64,000 nt of DNA from JAHJQZ01 sp963675235 (GTDB lineage Bacteria; Pseudomonadota; Alphaproteobacteria; Rhizobiales; Devosiaceae). The notes beneath the pieces were generated by a model. That model was not told where the DNA came from. It worked only from the letters and a program-made list of their open reading frames with translations, and ran no database searches. The stretch covers positions 558,001 through 622,000 of the forward strand of contig CAXXFU010000002.1 of NCBI GenBank assembly GCA_963675235.2, read 5' to 3'. Positions 7,850-16,315 of the stretch are shown here, piece by piece (positions within the stretch are counted from its first letter, which is position 1; each line of letters opens with the position of its first letter). Position numbers and translations under genes: made by a program.

Positions 7850-10765
7850 ATGAGACAGTACGCTTGGCAGGCAATATTCGGCGGGCTTGCGATCACGACG
7901 GCACTCGGCACGATGCCTGTGGCGGCAGACGGCATTTTGCCATTGGCAGCGGATACCTTCCCGGAGCGCAATCTGCGTGTCGAGATTGCCCAGATCGTAC
8001 CGATTACGGTCGTGCCCTATCGTTGGACCGCTCGCAAGAAGTCCGGTGGATCGATTGTCCTGTCCGGCTATCAGCCCGATAGCGAGATAAAGGCCAGTCT
8101 GCTTGCCCTTGCCGGCGCGCAGGCGCTTGATGCCAGTTCAATCGCAGATGGGGCTCCGGAGGGATTCGCCTCGAATGCCGAAACGGCGCTGGCACTTCTG
8201 GCGCTGCTTGAGAATGGCACAGCGGACCTGACCGGTTCTGTCTGGACTGTCACCGGGCGCGTCGACACATTGGATGCGGCGCAACAGGCTCAGGCCCTGA
8301 TCGACGGGGAAGGGCTGGGTGACAAGGGCTGGACGCTCGATCTGACACTGCCGCAGCCGGACGCCGTTGCCGACAATGACACGGATGAAGACGGCGCGGC
8401 AGGCGACATGGCGCTGACTGACGAGCCTGGTTCCGATACGACAATTGAAAAACTGCCGTCCGACACCGGATCGGATACGTCCTCTGTCGAGGAACTGGAC
8501 ACTGTGCCAACGGCCTCGGATGCCGCTGCGGCAGCGAAGTCAGTGGATGATGATGAAAAGATCGCCTCGGCTGCAGACGCCGAGACTGTAGCGGAAGTCG
8601 CTGAACAGTCTGCGCCGCCTGCCGCGCCGATGTTTTCCTTCGCGGCGATGAAGCAGGGGGACAAGTGGCTGCTCGGCGGCGATGCACCGATCGAAGCCTT
8701 TCAGCGCCTCGTCGATATCCATCTCGGCATCACGTCATCGGGGCGGCTGGCAATCGTTCCGGCGCCAGAAGGCTTTGGCGCTGAAGCCTTGAGTGCGCTC
8801 GACCTGCTGGCGACGCTGGAAAGCGGACGAGTTCTGTTCGATGGTGAGAGCTGGACGTTGAATGGTGTCGCCATCAGCGAAGGTGCCGCTGAAGTAGCTG
8901 AAAAACAGCTTTTGGAACAAGGTATTGCCGGCGCTATTTCAGTTGCGTTTTCAGAAGAGACTCTCGTCTCCGAGAGCTCGCCAGAGCAGGACATGCCCGC
9001 TGAGGAGGCATCACCGGAGCTGAGTGTCTCTTCGGAGCCGGTTGAGGAAACACCGGTTTTGCCGGACGAAGAAGTACCTGCTTTGCCAGTGGCAGAGCCC
9101 TATATCTGGCAGGCTGACCTGGACGAGAACGGGCAAATCGATTTCTCCGGATATGTGCCCGATGGCAATGTCGGGGCCTACCTCGACAACCAGACCGGCG
9201 GCGGCAGCAACCTGACCAGTCCGGCAGATGGTGCGCCGGATGGTTTTTCAGGCGACGTGTTGGCCGGCATCGATGCGCTGAAGGCGTTGACATCAGGACA
9301 GGTCGGTTTTGACGGCACCAACTGGCGCTTTGTCGGTGTGGCCGGCGATGCTGCTGCGGCGAATCTAGCGCGTGCCGCTCTTGGCGCGCGCGCCGATACC
9401 TGGACAGTTAGCATCGACGAACCGGTCGCCGACATGGCGTTAGAAGCACCGACCGAGGTCGAAAGCGATCTGGCGACGAACGAGCTCGGCGAATCCGAGG
9501 TGGCGGCAGACATGGCCGTTGCTCCGGATATGCAACAGGACATGTCCGAGGAGGAAGCGTCGCCGCCAGCAAAGGCCGATTTTTCCGAACTCGGACTGTC
9601 GACCGAACCGACGCACTCCAGGACGGAACCGCCACCGCTGCCGGAGGTTGCGCCATTCATCTGGACAGCCGATTTGCAGCCTGACGGCACCACGGATTTC
9701 TCTGGCTATGTCCCGGCCGAAACGCTCAAGCGTTACCTCGATGTTCGCGGGAGCGGGGGCCGTAACGACACGCAGCCTGCCGCGGGCGCGCCCGAAGGCT
9801 TTGTCAGAGACGTGCTTGCAGGACTTGATGCCTTGAGCGAACTCGACAGCGGCCGGCTCGACTTCGACGGTGCAACCTGGAGCCTCACCGGGGCCGCGGT
9901 CGACGAGGCTGCCAAGTCAAGGGCTCTGTCCTCGCTTGGCTCGTTCGCCGACAGCTGGGCCGTTGCCATTGCCACGCCGGAGCCGCCACCGCCACCGCCG
10001 GTCCGTCCCGAGCCGGTGCCCGTGCCCGTGATCGACAGGGGCGCCCCCGACTATGTCTTCACCGCTGAAAAGACGAGTGAGGGTGGTATCGAACTGTCCG
10101 GCGACGTGCCGGCAGCAGCGACGCGATCCTATCTCGGCGTCATCGCCGCAACGGCCGCCGCCGACAATCTGACCGTCCGTCCCGGCGCGCCCGGTGATTT
10201 CGTCGACAACGCTGTCGGCGGTTTGCGCGCCCTGATGGCGCTCGACAGCGGCAAGCTCGTCTACAAGGATTTCGGCTGGAGCTTCGTCGGCAAGTCGGCT
10301 TCGGAGACGACGCGCGCGGCCGTTGCTGCGGCAATCACCGCGCTGCCATCCGGAGAGACGTGGTCGGTCGACATCGTGCCGCCGACGCCGCTCGAGATCT
10401 GCGCGGCCGAAGTGATTGCCTTCGACAAGCGAAACGCAATTTTGTTCAACGCCGGCAGTTCACGAATAACCGAAGCCTCGCTTCCGGCCATCGACGAGAT
10501 CGCCCAAACGCTCAAGACCTGCCCGTCGGCCGTGATCCATGTCGAGGGTCACACGGATTCCGACGGCGATGCCGAGTCCAATCTCATCCTGTCTGTGTCG
10601 CGGGCAGAGGCGGTGGTCGACCAGTTGATCACCCTTGGCGTTGGCGAAGGCCGGATCTATGCGATAGGCTATGGCGAGAGCCTGCCGATCGCCTCGAACG
10701 ACACCAACGATGGCAAGCGCCGCAACCGCCGCATCGTCATCACGGTGTCAGACGGGCCGGGTTAG
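7850..10765 (+). CDS. OmpA-family outer-membrane protein with five internal repeats
   Basis: 971 residues from ATG 7850, chosen because it begins a signal peptide (MRQYAWQAIFGGLAITTALG) and follows AGGTGAGG. Five related blocks of 105-115 residues start near residues 56, 261, 417, 601 and 734. Each runs Y/F-x-W/F-x-A, then SGYVPD-like, GAPEGF, ALxxLxSGxxxFDG and WxxxG. Acidic Asp/Glu/Ser-rich or Pro-rich linkers separate them. The C-terminal OmpA peptidoglycan-binding domain (about 866-968) has FNAGSSRI, HVEGHTDSDG and NRRIVI. The blocks look BON-like, as in other OmpA-BON fusions, but that assignment is tentative. It probably links the outer membrane to the wall. Confidence 0.85.
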   Translation: MRQYAWQAIFGGLAITTALGTMPVAADGILPLAADTFPERNLRVEIAQIVPITVVPYRWTARKKSGGSIVLSGYQPDSEIKASLLALAGAQALDASSIADGAPEGFASNAETALALLALLENGTADLTGSVWTVTGRVDTLDAAQQAQALIDGEGLGDKGWTLDLTLPQPDAVADNDTDEDGAAGDMALTDEPGSDTTIEKLPSDTGSDTSSVEELDTVPTASDAAAAAKSVDDDEKIASAADAETVAEVAEQSAPPAAPMFSFAAMKQGDKWLLGGDAPIEAFQRLVDIHLGITSSGRLAIVPAPEGFGAEALSALDLLATLESGRVLFDGESWTLNGVAISEGAAEVAEKQLLEQGIAGAISVAFSEETLVSESSPEQDMPAEEASPELSVSSEPVEETPVLPDEEVPALPVAEPYIWQADLDENGQIDFSGYVPDGNVGAYLDNQTGGGSNLTSPADGAPDGFSGDVLAGIDALKALTSGQVGFDGTNWRFVGVAGDAAAANLARAALGARADTWTVSIDEPVADMALEAPTEVESDLATNELGESEVAADMAVAPDMQQDMSEEEASPPAKADFSELGLSTEPTHSRTEPPPLPEVAPFIWTADLQPDGTTDFSGYVPAETLKRYLDVRGSGGRNDTQPAAGAPEGFVRDVLAGLDALSELDSGRLDFDGATWSLTGAAVDEAAKSRALSSLGSFADSWAVAIATPEPPPPPPVRPEPVPVPVIDRGAPDYVFTAEKTSEGGIELSGDVPAAATRSYLGVIAATAAADNLTVRPGAPGDFVDNAVGGLRALMALDSGKLVYKDFGWSFVGKSASETTRAAVAAAITALPSGETWSVDIVPPTPLEICAAEVIAFDKRNAILFNAGSSRITEASLPAIDEIAQTLKTCPSAVIHVEGHTDSDGDAESNLILSVSRAEAVVDQLITLGVGEGRIYAIGYGESLPIASNDTNDGKRRNRRIVITVSDGPG

Positions 10766-10852
10766 GCTGGATTCAGGCGTTTGGCGCCTGACCATTGGGC
10801 TTGCGCAGGGATAGAGGCCTGCTGGCGTAGCGTGGCAAGAGAGGATGCTGAG

Positions 10853-10960
10853 TTGGATTTGCTGGTGGACTTGTTTTCGCAGTACTGGCTCTACCTCGTT
10901 CTCGCTCTGGCCATCGGAGCTGTTGCCGGCTGGTTTGCCGCGGGTGAAAAGCGCATCTGA
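10853..10960 (+). CDS. 35-residue single-pass membrane microprotein
   Basis: The open frame TTG 10853 to TGA 10958 gives MDLLVDLFSQYWLYLVLALA followed by IGAVAGWFAAGEKRI. One hydrophobic helix (about residues 11-30) ends in a short basic tail. AGAGAGGA lies 7 bases before the TTG, a good ribosome-binding site. It sits 87 bases after the OmpA gene and 46 bases before the membrane helix-hairpin-helix gene, with no terminator between, so an operon of three is likely. The function is unknown. Confidence is limited by the small size and the non-ATG start. Confidence 0.6.
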   Translation: MDLLVDLFSQYWLYLVLALAIGAVAGWFAAGEKRI

Positions 10961-11006
10961 ACGCCTGTGCGGGCGATTTCTGCGCCGATAGCGAGGAAGA
11001 AACAGC

Positions 11007-11624
11007 ATGTCGAGCCAACCCCTTATCGTTGAAATGGCCGTGCTGCTGCTGTTCGCCTTTGTGCTTGGCGGGCTTGCCGGTTTCTGGGCGCGCCGTTGGT
11101 TGACGCCGCGCGGCGTCAGCGAGAGGCCGGAAGATACCGTCGTACAGGCGACAATTCCGGAGCCGTCGGACGAGACGGCAACATCGGCCGGAACGCCGAC
11201 CCCGGTCGAGACCGAACAGCTTTCGCAGCCAGCGGCTGCAGTATCCGATGTGGCTGCCACGGCAGTTGCGTCTCCGGTTATACCCGCTACGGAGAAGCCG
11301 GCAAGGAAGGCGCGCAAGCCCCGGAAAGCCCAAGAGCCCGAGGTTGTGAAATCCGATGAGTCTTCCGTTGACGAGACGGCTGGCAAGCCGGCGCTGTTGA
11401 CTGCAGCGCGCGATGGCGAACCGGACGATCTCAAGAAAATCAAGGGGATCGGGCCGAAGATCGAAGGCCTGCTTCACGGTCTCGGCATCTACCACTACGA
11501 CCAGATCGCCGGCTGGGGCGCCGAGGAAATTGCCTGGGTCGATGACAAACTGTCATTCCGTGGCCGCATCGACCGCGAAAAGTGGGTGAGCCAGGCACAG
11601 GCATTGGCTCAGTCGAACAGCTAG
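11007..11624 (+). CDS. Membrane-anchored protein with C-terminal helix-hairpin-helix domain
   Basis: 205 residues. A transmembrane helix (about 9-28) ends in a basic WARRW. A low-complexity Ala/Pro/Thr/Lys linker (about 30-135) includes a basic KPARKARKPRKAQ stretch. The C-terminal 65 residues have DLKKIKGIGPKIEGLLHGLG and then W..EE..WVD and GRIDREKWVSQA. That last block closely resembles the C-terminal extension found on alphaproteobacterial NuoE and related helix-hairpin-helix domains. The role is unknown; the domain may bind nucleic acid or protein at the membrane. ATG 11007 follows AGGAAGAAAC. Confidence 0.75.
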   Translation: MSSQPLIVEMAVLLLFAFVLGGLAGFWARRWLTPRGVSERPEDTVVQATIPEPSDETATSAGTPTPVETEQLSQPAAAVSDVAATAVASPVIPATEKPARKARKPRKAQEPEVVKSDESSVDETAGKPALLTAARDGEPDDLKKIKGIGPKIEGLLHGLGIYHYDQIAGWGAEEIAWVDDKLSFRGRIDREKWVSQAQALAQSNS

Positions 11625-11769
11625 TGCGCTTCTAGAAAAGCTTGAACCGGTTTTCGGTTCCGAGACCTGCAGCGGACAGCAAGCCGGTTCGTTCTGGCTT
11701 CCCGGAAATGCTGAAGCACCTCCTTTTTGGTGTGCGCCGGTTTGTCTGCGCGATCTGCCGGAAGGCCTG

Positions 11770-12822
11770 TCAGGGCAGAACGACGAAGTCGGCGATGACC
11801 GGAAGATGATCGCTGCCGGCGTCTGCGCCCGTGTGCAGGTTCGTTACCAGGACATTGCCGCGCGTCATCACGTGGTCGAGCGGCAGGAAGGCGGGCGTTG
11901 TCCGCCATTCCCTGCCGATGTGCCACAGTTTTGGAAATGTCGGCAGGTTGCGGGTCTGGCGGATCAGCCCGGAATCGCGGGCAAAGTTCCTGAGCGCATA
12001 GGACCAGGGCGTGGAATTGAAATCGCCGACAAGAAGCAGGGCGCCCTCCAGGCTGTCGACTTCATTGCCAAGACGAACGAACTCCTGGCGCTGGCGAGCC
12101 GTCATCATAGCGATGCGGGTCATCAGGTCGCCGTCCTCGCGCAAGGGGCTGATCTGCACCGGCCAGTCGAGCTGGGTTGCGACCACCGTGAAACCGGGCG
12201 TTCCCTCTGGAGAAAAGCGCAAGGTCAGCATGCTGGTGTGGTTGTAGATATCGTGGTTGCACGGGTCCACATGCGAGGTGGCGGATTGGAACGGCAGTCG
12301 GGCGTAGATGGCAACATTGGCGCGCCTGCCGCCCTCGCAGAGGCGGAAGTATGGATAGTGGGGTGTCAACCTGTCGTGCAGCGTCTCTCGCTGCTCGGGG
12401 AAATATTCGTTTATGGCGATGATGTCGGGATTCTCGGCAGCGATCATCTCGGTCACGGCGCCGGCGTCGTAGTTCATGCCGAAGATGTTGTAGGTCATCA
12501 GGCGGTAGCTGGTAGCCGCGGCGGGCGCTTCCGGACGCACCAGGAAACCGGCGACGATCTCCGGCATCACCATGACGCCCGAGGTCAGAAACCCGGTGGC
12601 GCTCAGGGCGATCATCAGGGCGCGGCTGCGCTGGTTCGTGAAGAACACGCCGGTCAGCAGCAGGCAGACGAGCGTGCCGACGAACCACAGCGGCTGGAAA
12701 TGATTGAAGGCGTCAAGAAGCGGCGAGATGAAGCCGAATGCGGCCAAAACCGCTCCGGCGCCCAACCCCAGAGCCGTGAGGAAGAACGCGGCGCGGACCA
12801 GTCCGACCAGAAGCGACGTCAT
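11770..12822 (-). CDS. Endonuclease/exonuclease/phosphatase (EEP) family membrane protein
   Basis: 350 residues. Three or four N-terminal hydrophobic segments (about 1-90) are followed by an EEP catalytic domain. Visible motifs are MTYNIFG (first metal-site region), INEYFPEQ (catalytic glutamate), VGDFNSTPWS (Asp-Asn) and SDHLPVIADF (the C-terminal Asp-His pair). The domain probably faces the periplasm, as in YafD-like proteins. The substrate is unknown. It lies 18 bases downstream of bpt on the same strand. Confidence 0.85.
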   Translation of the reverse strand: MTSLLVGLVRAAFFLTALGLGAGAVLAAFGFISPLLDAFNHFQPLWFVGTLVCLLLTGVFFTNQRSRALMIALSATGFLTSGVMVMPEIVAGFLVRPEAPAAATSYRLMTYNIFGMNYDAGAVTEMIAAENPDIIAINEYFPEQRETLHDRLTPHYPYFRLCEGGRRANVAIYARLPFQSATSHVDPCNHDIYNHTSMLTLRFSPEGTPGFTVVATQLDWPVQISPLREDGDLMTRIAMMTARQRQEFVRLGNEVDSLEGALLLVGDFNSTPWSYALRNFARDSGLIRQTRNLPTFPKLWHIGREWRTTPAFLPLDHVMTRGNVLVTNLHTGADAGSDHLPVIADFVVLP

Positions 12823-12839
12823 GGCGTTACCCGTTCTCC

Positions 12840-13580
12840 TCAGTCGGCTTCGGGATCGAGCGGATGCCAGCCGCTGGTCCCGATCTGCACCTCGAGCGGT
12901 GCAAAACGAGCCTTATAGGCCATTTTGGGTGAATTCTTGACCCAGTAGCCGAGATAGACGAAGGCGAGGCCGGTTGTTGCGACCCGGGCGATGTGATCCA
13001 GGATCATGAAATTGCCGAGGCTGCGCCGGTCCAGTTCCGGTGCGAAGAACGAGTAGACCATCGACAGTCCGTCCGGCAGCTGGTCGGTCAGAGCCACGCC
13101 AACCAGGCGCTGGTCGGGGGCGCTCATCACGCGATATTCGATGACGTAGGTTTCGACCGGTGTATCCTCGATCATGTACTCATAATCGACATAGCTCATC
13201 TGGGTCATGCCGCCGCCGGCATGCCGCGCCAGAAGATAGCGCTGGAAAAGGTCGTACTGCTCGGCACTTGCTCGCGCCGGGGTTACCTTAGCGGCGATGT
13301 CGCCATTGGCGGCGCTGACGCGCTTGAGGTTGCGGCTCGGCACGAAACGGCGCGCGTCGATGCGCACAGAACGGCAGGCGGCGCAGCCGTCGCAGGCCGG
13401 TCGATAGATGAGGTTCTGGCTGCGCCGGAAACCATGGTCGCTCAACAGCGCGTGCATCATCTGTGCCCGCCGTCCGCTCAGGTGAGTGAACAGCTTGCGT
13501 TCCTTGTACCCCTCGAGATAGGGGCACTCGCTTTCCGTGGTCAGGAAGAATTGCGCGGTATCAGGCGCCTGCTGTGTCAT
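12840..13580 (-). CDS. bpt: Aspartate/glutamate leucyltransferase (Bpt), N-end rule
   Basis: About 246 residues. The enzyme moves leucine from Leu-tRNA to proteins with N-terminal Asp or Glu, marking them for ClpS/ClpAP degradation. Family motifs are ECPYLEGYKERKLFTHL near the N-terminus, YRPACDGCAACRSVRI (the cysteine cluster) and FVYLGYWVKNSPKMAYK near the C-terminus. The start is taken at 13580 (MTQQAP) because a short upstream frame ends there with an ATGA overlap; an in-frame ATG at 13592 is the alternative. The length matches the family. Confidence 0.93.
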   Translation of the reverse strand: MTQQAPDTAQFFLTTESECPYLEGYKERKLFTHLSGRRAQMMHALLSDHGFRRSQNLIYRPACDGCAACRSVRIDARRFVPSRNLKRVSAANGDIAAKVTPARASAEQYDLFQRYLLARHAGGGMTQMSYVDYEYMIEDTPVETYVIEYRVMSAPDQRLVGVALTDQLPDGLSMVYSFFAPELDRRSLGNFMILDHIARVATTGLAFVYLGYWVKNSPKMAYKARFAPLEVQIGTSGWHPLDPEAD

Positions 13581-13660
13581 TTGGCGCGCCATGCAGCTTC
13601 GGCAGCGCCGACGACGGAGCGCCCGGACCGGGCGTCGGTCATTTTCAACATCAAGGGCAT
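13577..13660 (-). CDS. Possible 27-residue ORF coupled to bpt
   Basis: ATG 13660 to TGA 13577 encodes MPLMLKMTDARSGRSVVGAA plus EAAWRAK. GGAG lies 6 bases before the ATG, an excellent ribosome-binding site, while bpt itself has no clear one. The stop overlaps the bpt ATG (ATGA), so the frame may drive bpt by translational coupling, either as a leader peptide or as a real small protein. I do not recognise the sequence. Confidence 0.45.
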   Translation of the reverse strand: MPLMLKMTDARSGRSVVGAAEAAWRAK

Positions 13661-13695
13661 GTCATACTCCCTGCCCAGTCCACCGCGCATCAAGG

Positions 13696-15507
13696 TTAGA
13701 CGCCATAATACCATGGCGCAACAAGACAAAAGACGGCCCAGACAATGAGGACGAGTGGTGCGCCGGCAATGGCGAAGTCGCGGAAGCGGTAATGACCGGC
13801 GCCCATGACCAGCAAATTGGTCTGGTAACCGATCGGCGAGGCAAATGAAGCGTTTGCGCCGAGGATCACCGCAACCACCATTGGCAGCGGGTCGACGCCG
13901 ATCTGATTGGCAGCGGCAATGGCGATAGGGGTGAACAGCACCGCCGTGGCGTTGTTGGACAGGAAATTGGTCAGCACGGCGACGACGATGAACAGGCCGG
14001 CCATGTAGATTGCCGGCGGCTGATCGGCAAGAAGGCTTGTGGCGACGCCGGCAATGGCGTCGGCGCCACCTGTGGCCTGCATGGAGATCGCCATGGCGAT
14101 GGAGGCGCCGACCAGCATGATGATGCGCCTGTCGAGCGTGCGGCCGGCCTGGCGGATGTTGAGGCAGCCGGTCACGATCATGGCGAAGGCACCGGCGACG
14201 GCTGCGACAACCGTCGGTACGATCCCGGTGGCGATGGCCAAAATTGTCGCGACAAAAACTGTCCAGGCGTGGGTGGTGCGGCCGGTGGGCTTGACCTCGG
14301 CGGCACTCCATTCGAGCACGACGAGATCCTGAAGCCCGCGCATGCGCTCGAGCGCATTCGGCCGCCCGGCAATGAGCAGGACGTCGCCGGCTTCAAGTCG
14401 CAATTCGGACAGCAATTGCCTCGGCATGCGGCTGCGGCGCTCGACGCCGAGGATCAGCACCGAGTGCTGGGCCATGAAACCGGCCTGATCGACGCCGTTG
14501 TTGATCAGGCGCGATCCCGGCGGCACCAGGGATTCACACAGGATGAAATTGTCGTCGCTGTCATCATCGCCGATCGTCGTGCCAGCGTGGTCGTCGAGCA
14601 TGTGCCAGGCGCGGATGGCCTCGGTCAGCGTGGCGCGGGTCGCCGCGATGATCAGCGTGTCGCCAGGCTTCAGCGTGATGTCATCGAAAGGCGGCAGAAA
14701 ATCCTGATAGCCGCGGCGTACGGCACGGACCGTCATGCTGGTCATTGTCGGAAACATGCCGGCGACCGTCTGTTCGCCGACAAGCGGATGCTCGGGGCCG
14801 AGGTGAATCTCGGTGATGAACTGGGTGCCGCGCTGCATTCCGGCACTGGCCGTGGCCCGGCCGGGCAGGAGGCGCGGCACGACGAAATATACATAGAGCC
14901 CGCCGACGGCCGCCATGGCCAGGCCTGGTATGGCGAACGACAGGAAGGTGATGGATTCGACGCCGTTGTCGCGGGCAACGCCTGCCGCCAGCAGATTGGT
15001 CGAGGATCCCAGGATGGTCGTCATGCCGCCAAGGATGGTGAAATAGCTCAGAGGCATCATGTAGTGCGATGCCTGCAGGTTGCGCCGCATCAGCACCGCC
15101 GCCAGCACCGGCATGAACACCACCACCACCGGGGTGTTGTTGACGATCGAGGAAATGGCGCCTGCCAGCAGCAGCGCCACGCCGATGACGCGGGTTGGGT
15201 GCTTTGGCCAGAGATTGGTCAGATACTTGGTCAGCCGTGCCAGCGATTCCGTCTGGATCAGGCCCTGACCGACGACGAGCAGCGCCAGAATGGTCAAAAG
15301 GGCCGAATTGGAAAAGCCCGTGAGCAGGCTTTCCGGAGCGATATTGGCGCCGGGCATCAGCGACGCCTCGATCATCAGCGCCACGATGGTGCCAAGCGAA
15401 ATGACCTCGATGCTGGCCCATTCCAACGCAAAACTGATCAGCGCCAACGCGATGATCGCGAAGGTCGTCCACATCGGCAATTGGTCAATGAATGTGCTGA
15501 GGTCCAT
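13696..15507 (-). CDS. SLC13/DASS-family permease with two TrkA-C (RCK_C) domains
   Basis: 603 residues. The N-terminal membrane half (about 1-220) has the pair SSIVNNTPVVVVFMPVL and ILGSSTNLLA, typical of the ArsB/NhaD/DASS superfamily. Two cytoplasmic TrkA-C-like domains follow (about 225-390, with FDDITLKPGDTLIIAATR and LRLEAGDVLLIAGRP). The second membrane half has FLSNNATAVLFTPIAIA and ASFASPIGYQTN. This architecture belongs to SLC13-type anion permeases. Substrates range from dicarboxylates to sulfate and cannot be fixed here. It is on the same strand as the RDD gene and hemB. Confidence 0.88.
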   Translation of the reverse strand: MDLSTFIDQLPMWTTFAIIALALISFALEWASIEVISLGTIVALMIEASLMPGANIAPESLLTGFSNSALLTILALLVVGQGLIQTESLARLTKYLTNLWPKHPTRVIGVALLLAGAISSIVNNTPVVVVFMPVLAAVLMRRNLQASHYMMPLSYFTILGGMTTILGSSTNLLAAGVARDNGVESITFLSFAIPGLAMAAVGGLYVYFVVPRLLPGRATASAGMQRGTQFITEIHLGPEHPLVGEQTVAGMFPTMTSMTVRAVRRGYQDFLPPFDDITLKPGDTLIIAATRATLTEAIRAWHMLDDHAGTTIGDDDSDDNFILCESLVPPGSRLINNGVDQAGFMAQHSVLILGVERRSRMPRQLLSELRLEAGDVLLIAGRPNALERMRGLQDLVVLEWSAAEVKPTGRTTHAWTVFVATILAIATGIVPTVVAAVAGAFAMIVTGCLNIRQAGRTLDRRIIMLVGASIAMAISMQATGGADAIAGVATSLLADQPPAIYMAGLFIVVAVLTNFLSNNATAVLFTPIAIAAANQIGVDPLPMVVAVILGANASFASPIGYQTNLLVMGAGHYRFRDFAIAGAPLVLIVWAVFCLVAPWYYGV

Positions 15508-15652
15508 ATCGGGCGGATCATGCCTGAGGCCGGAACATGAACCAAGCGCATTCTTTGTGGCCGTTCACCGGCTTCCACAGGTGCGGCAAACAATCAGGAA
15601 AAAAGCCTATCCCGTTCCGGCAGCGGCGGATTTGCCGTCTCGGGGGATGAAA

Positions 15653-16138
15653 TCACGCCGCCTGGTAGCTGCGCCAGTGCCGCTGCATCGGTGAATAGCG
15701 CACCATCAGCACACCGAGGATGAGGTCGTGCAGAAGCTGCCGGCGCGGCGTGAACAGGGCCAGGAGCAGCGAGAAGGGCGGCAGGACCCAGCTCGTCAGC
15801 CAGAAGATCAGCGGGTGGGCGAAGGCGCGCCAGCCGTCGAGCGGCATGCCGCGGGCAGGGGTGAGCACCAGATCCATGGCCTGCATTCCGAGCGTGGCGC
15901 GGCGATACGAACCGAGCGTCGCCCCGTAGTAGAAAACGATCGACAGCAGGATGATGATCGGCGCCGCGATCAGTCCGAGCCCGAGCGTCAGGACTCCGGC
16001 AAGCAGCGCCACCACCGCAGCGATGCTCAGAACGATGGAGAGGACCAACACGTCGATGACGAAGGCAACGACGCGACGGGTCAGAATGGACTCGAACAGT
16101 TCGGGGGCGGTTTCGGGGTCGGGCAGCATGCTGTTCAT
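15653..16138 (-). CDS. RDD family membrane protein
   Basis: 161 residues from ATG 16138 (MNSMLPD...), preceded by GAAAGG. The first helix has RRVVAFVIDVLVLS, the R-D signature of RDD proteins. Two further hydrophobic stretches and SYRRATLGMQAMDLVL follow, ending with RQLLHDLILG. The family is small polytopic inner-membrane proteins of unclear transport or accessory function. It lies between hemB and bpt on the minus strand, a neighbourhood I recognise in Hyphomicrobiales apart from the intervening SLC13 gene. Confidence 0.85.
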   Translation of the reverse strand: MNSMLPDPETAPELFESILTRRVVAFVIDVLVLSIVLSIAAVVALLAGVLTLGLGLIAAPIIILLSIVFYYGATLGSYRRATLGMQAMDLVLTPARGMPLDGWRAFAHPLIFWLTSWVLPPFSLLLALFTPRRQLLHDLILGVLMVRYSPMQRHWRSYQAA

Positions 16139-16315
16139 TGTCGGGCCTTTCGGGGCGCCTCCGGCGCGGGCACCGAATGTTGCGGTGCGGCGCGGCTGGT
16201 CCGGGTCGCGTCTTTTTCCTGGTGCCGTCCGCCGTGCCGGGTTCGGGGGTGCACCAGCGGATCGGGTGACAATCACATGGGCATGACGCAGCTGCCCTGC
16301 AAGGGCATAAACACC

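Noticed and set aside
14269..15540. Long open frame on the plus strand opposite the SLC13 gene, and similar antisense frames at 33427-34830, 34850-36121, 37081-38415, 39199-40899, 44923-46605 and 53566-55326
   Set aside because: They mirror real genes in a high-GC genome and have polar, Arg/His/Gln-rich translations with no homology, no ribosome-binding sites and no domain patterns.
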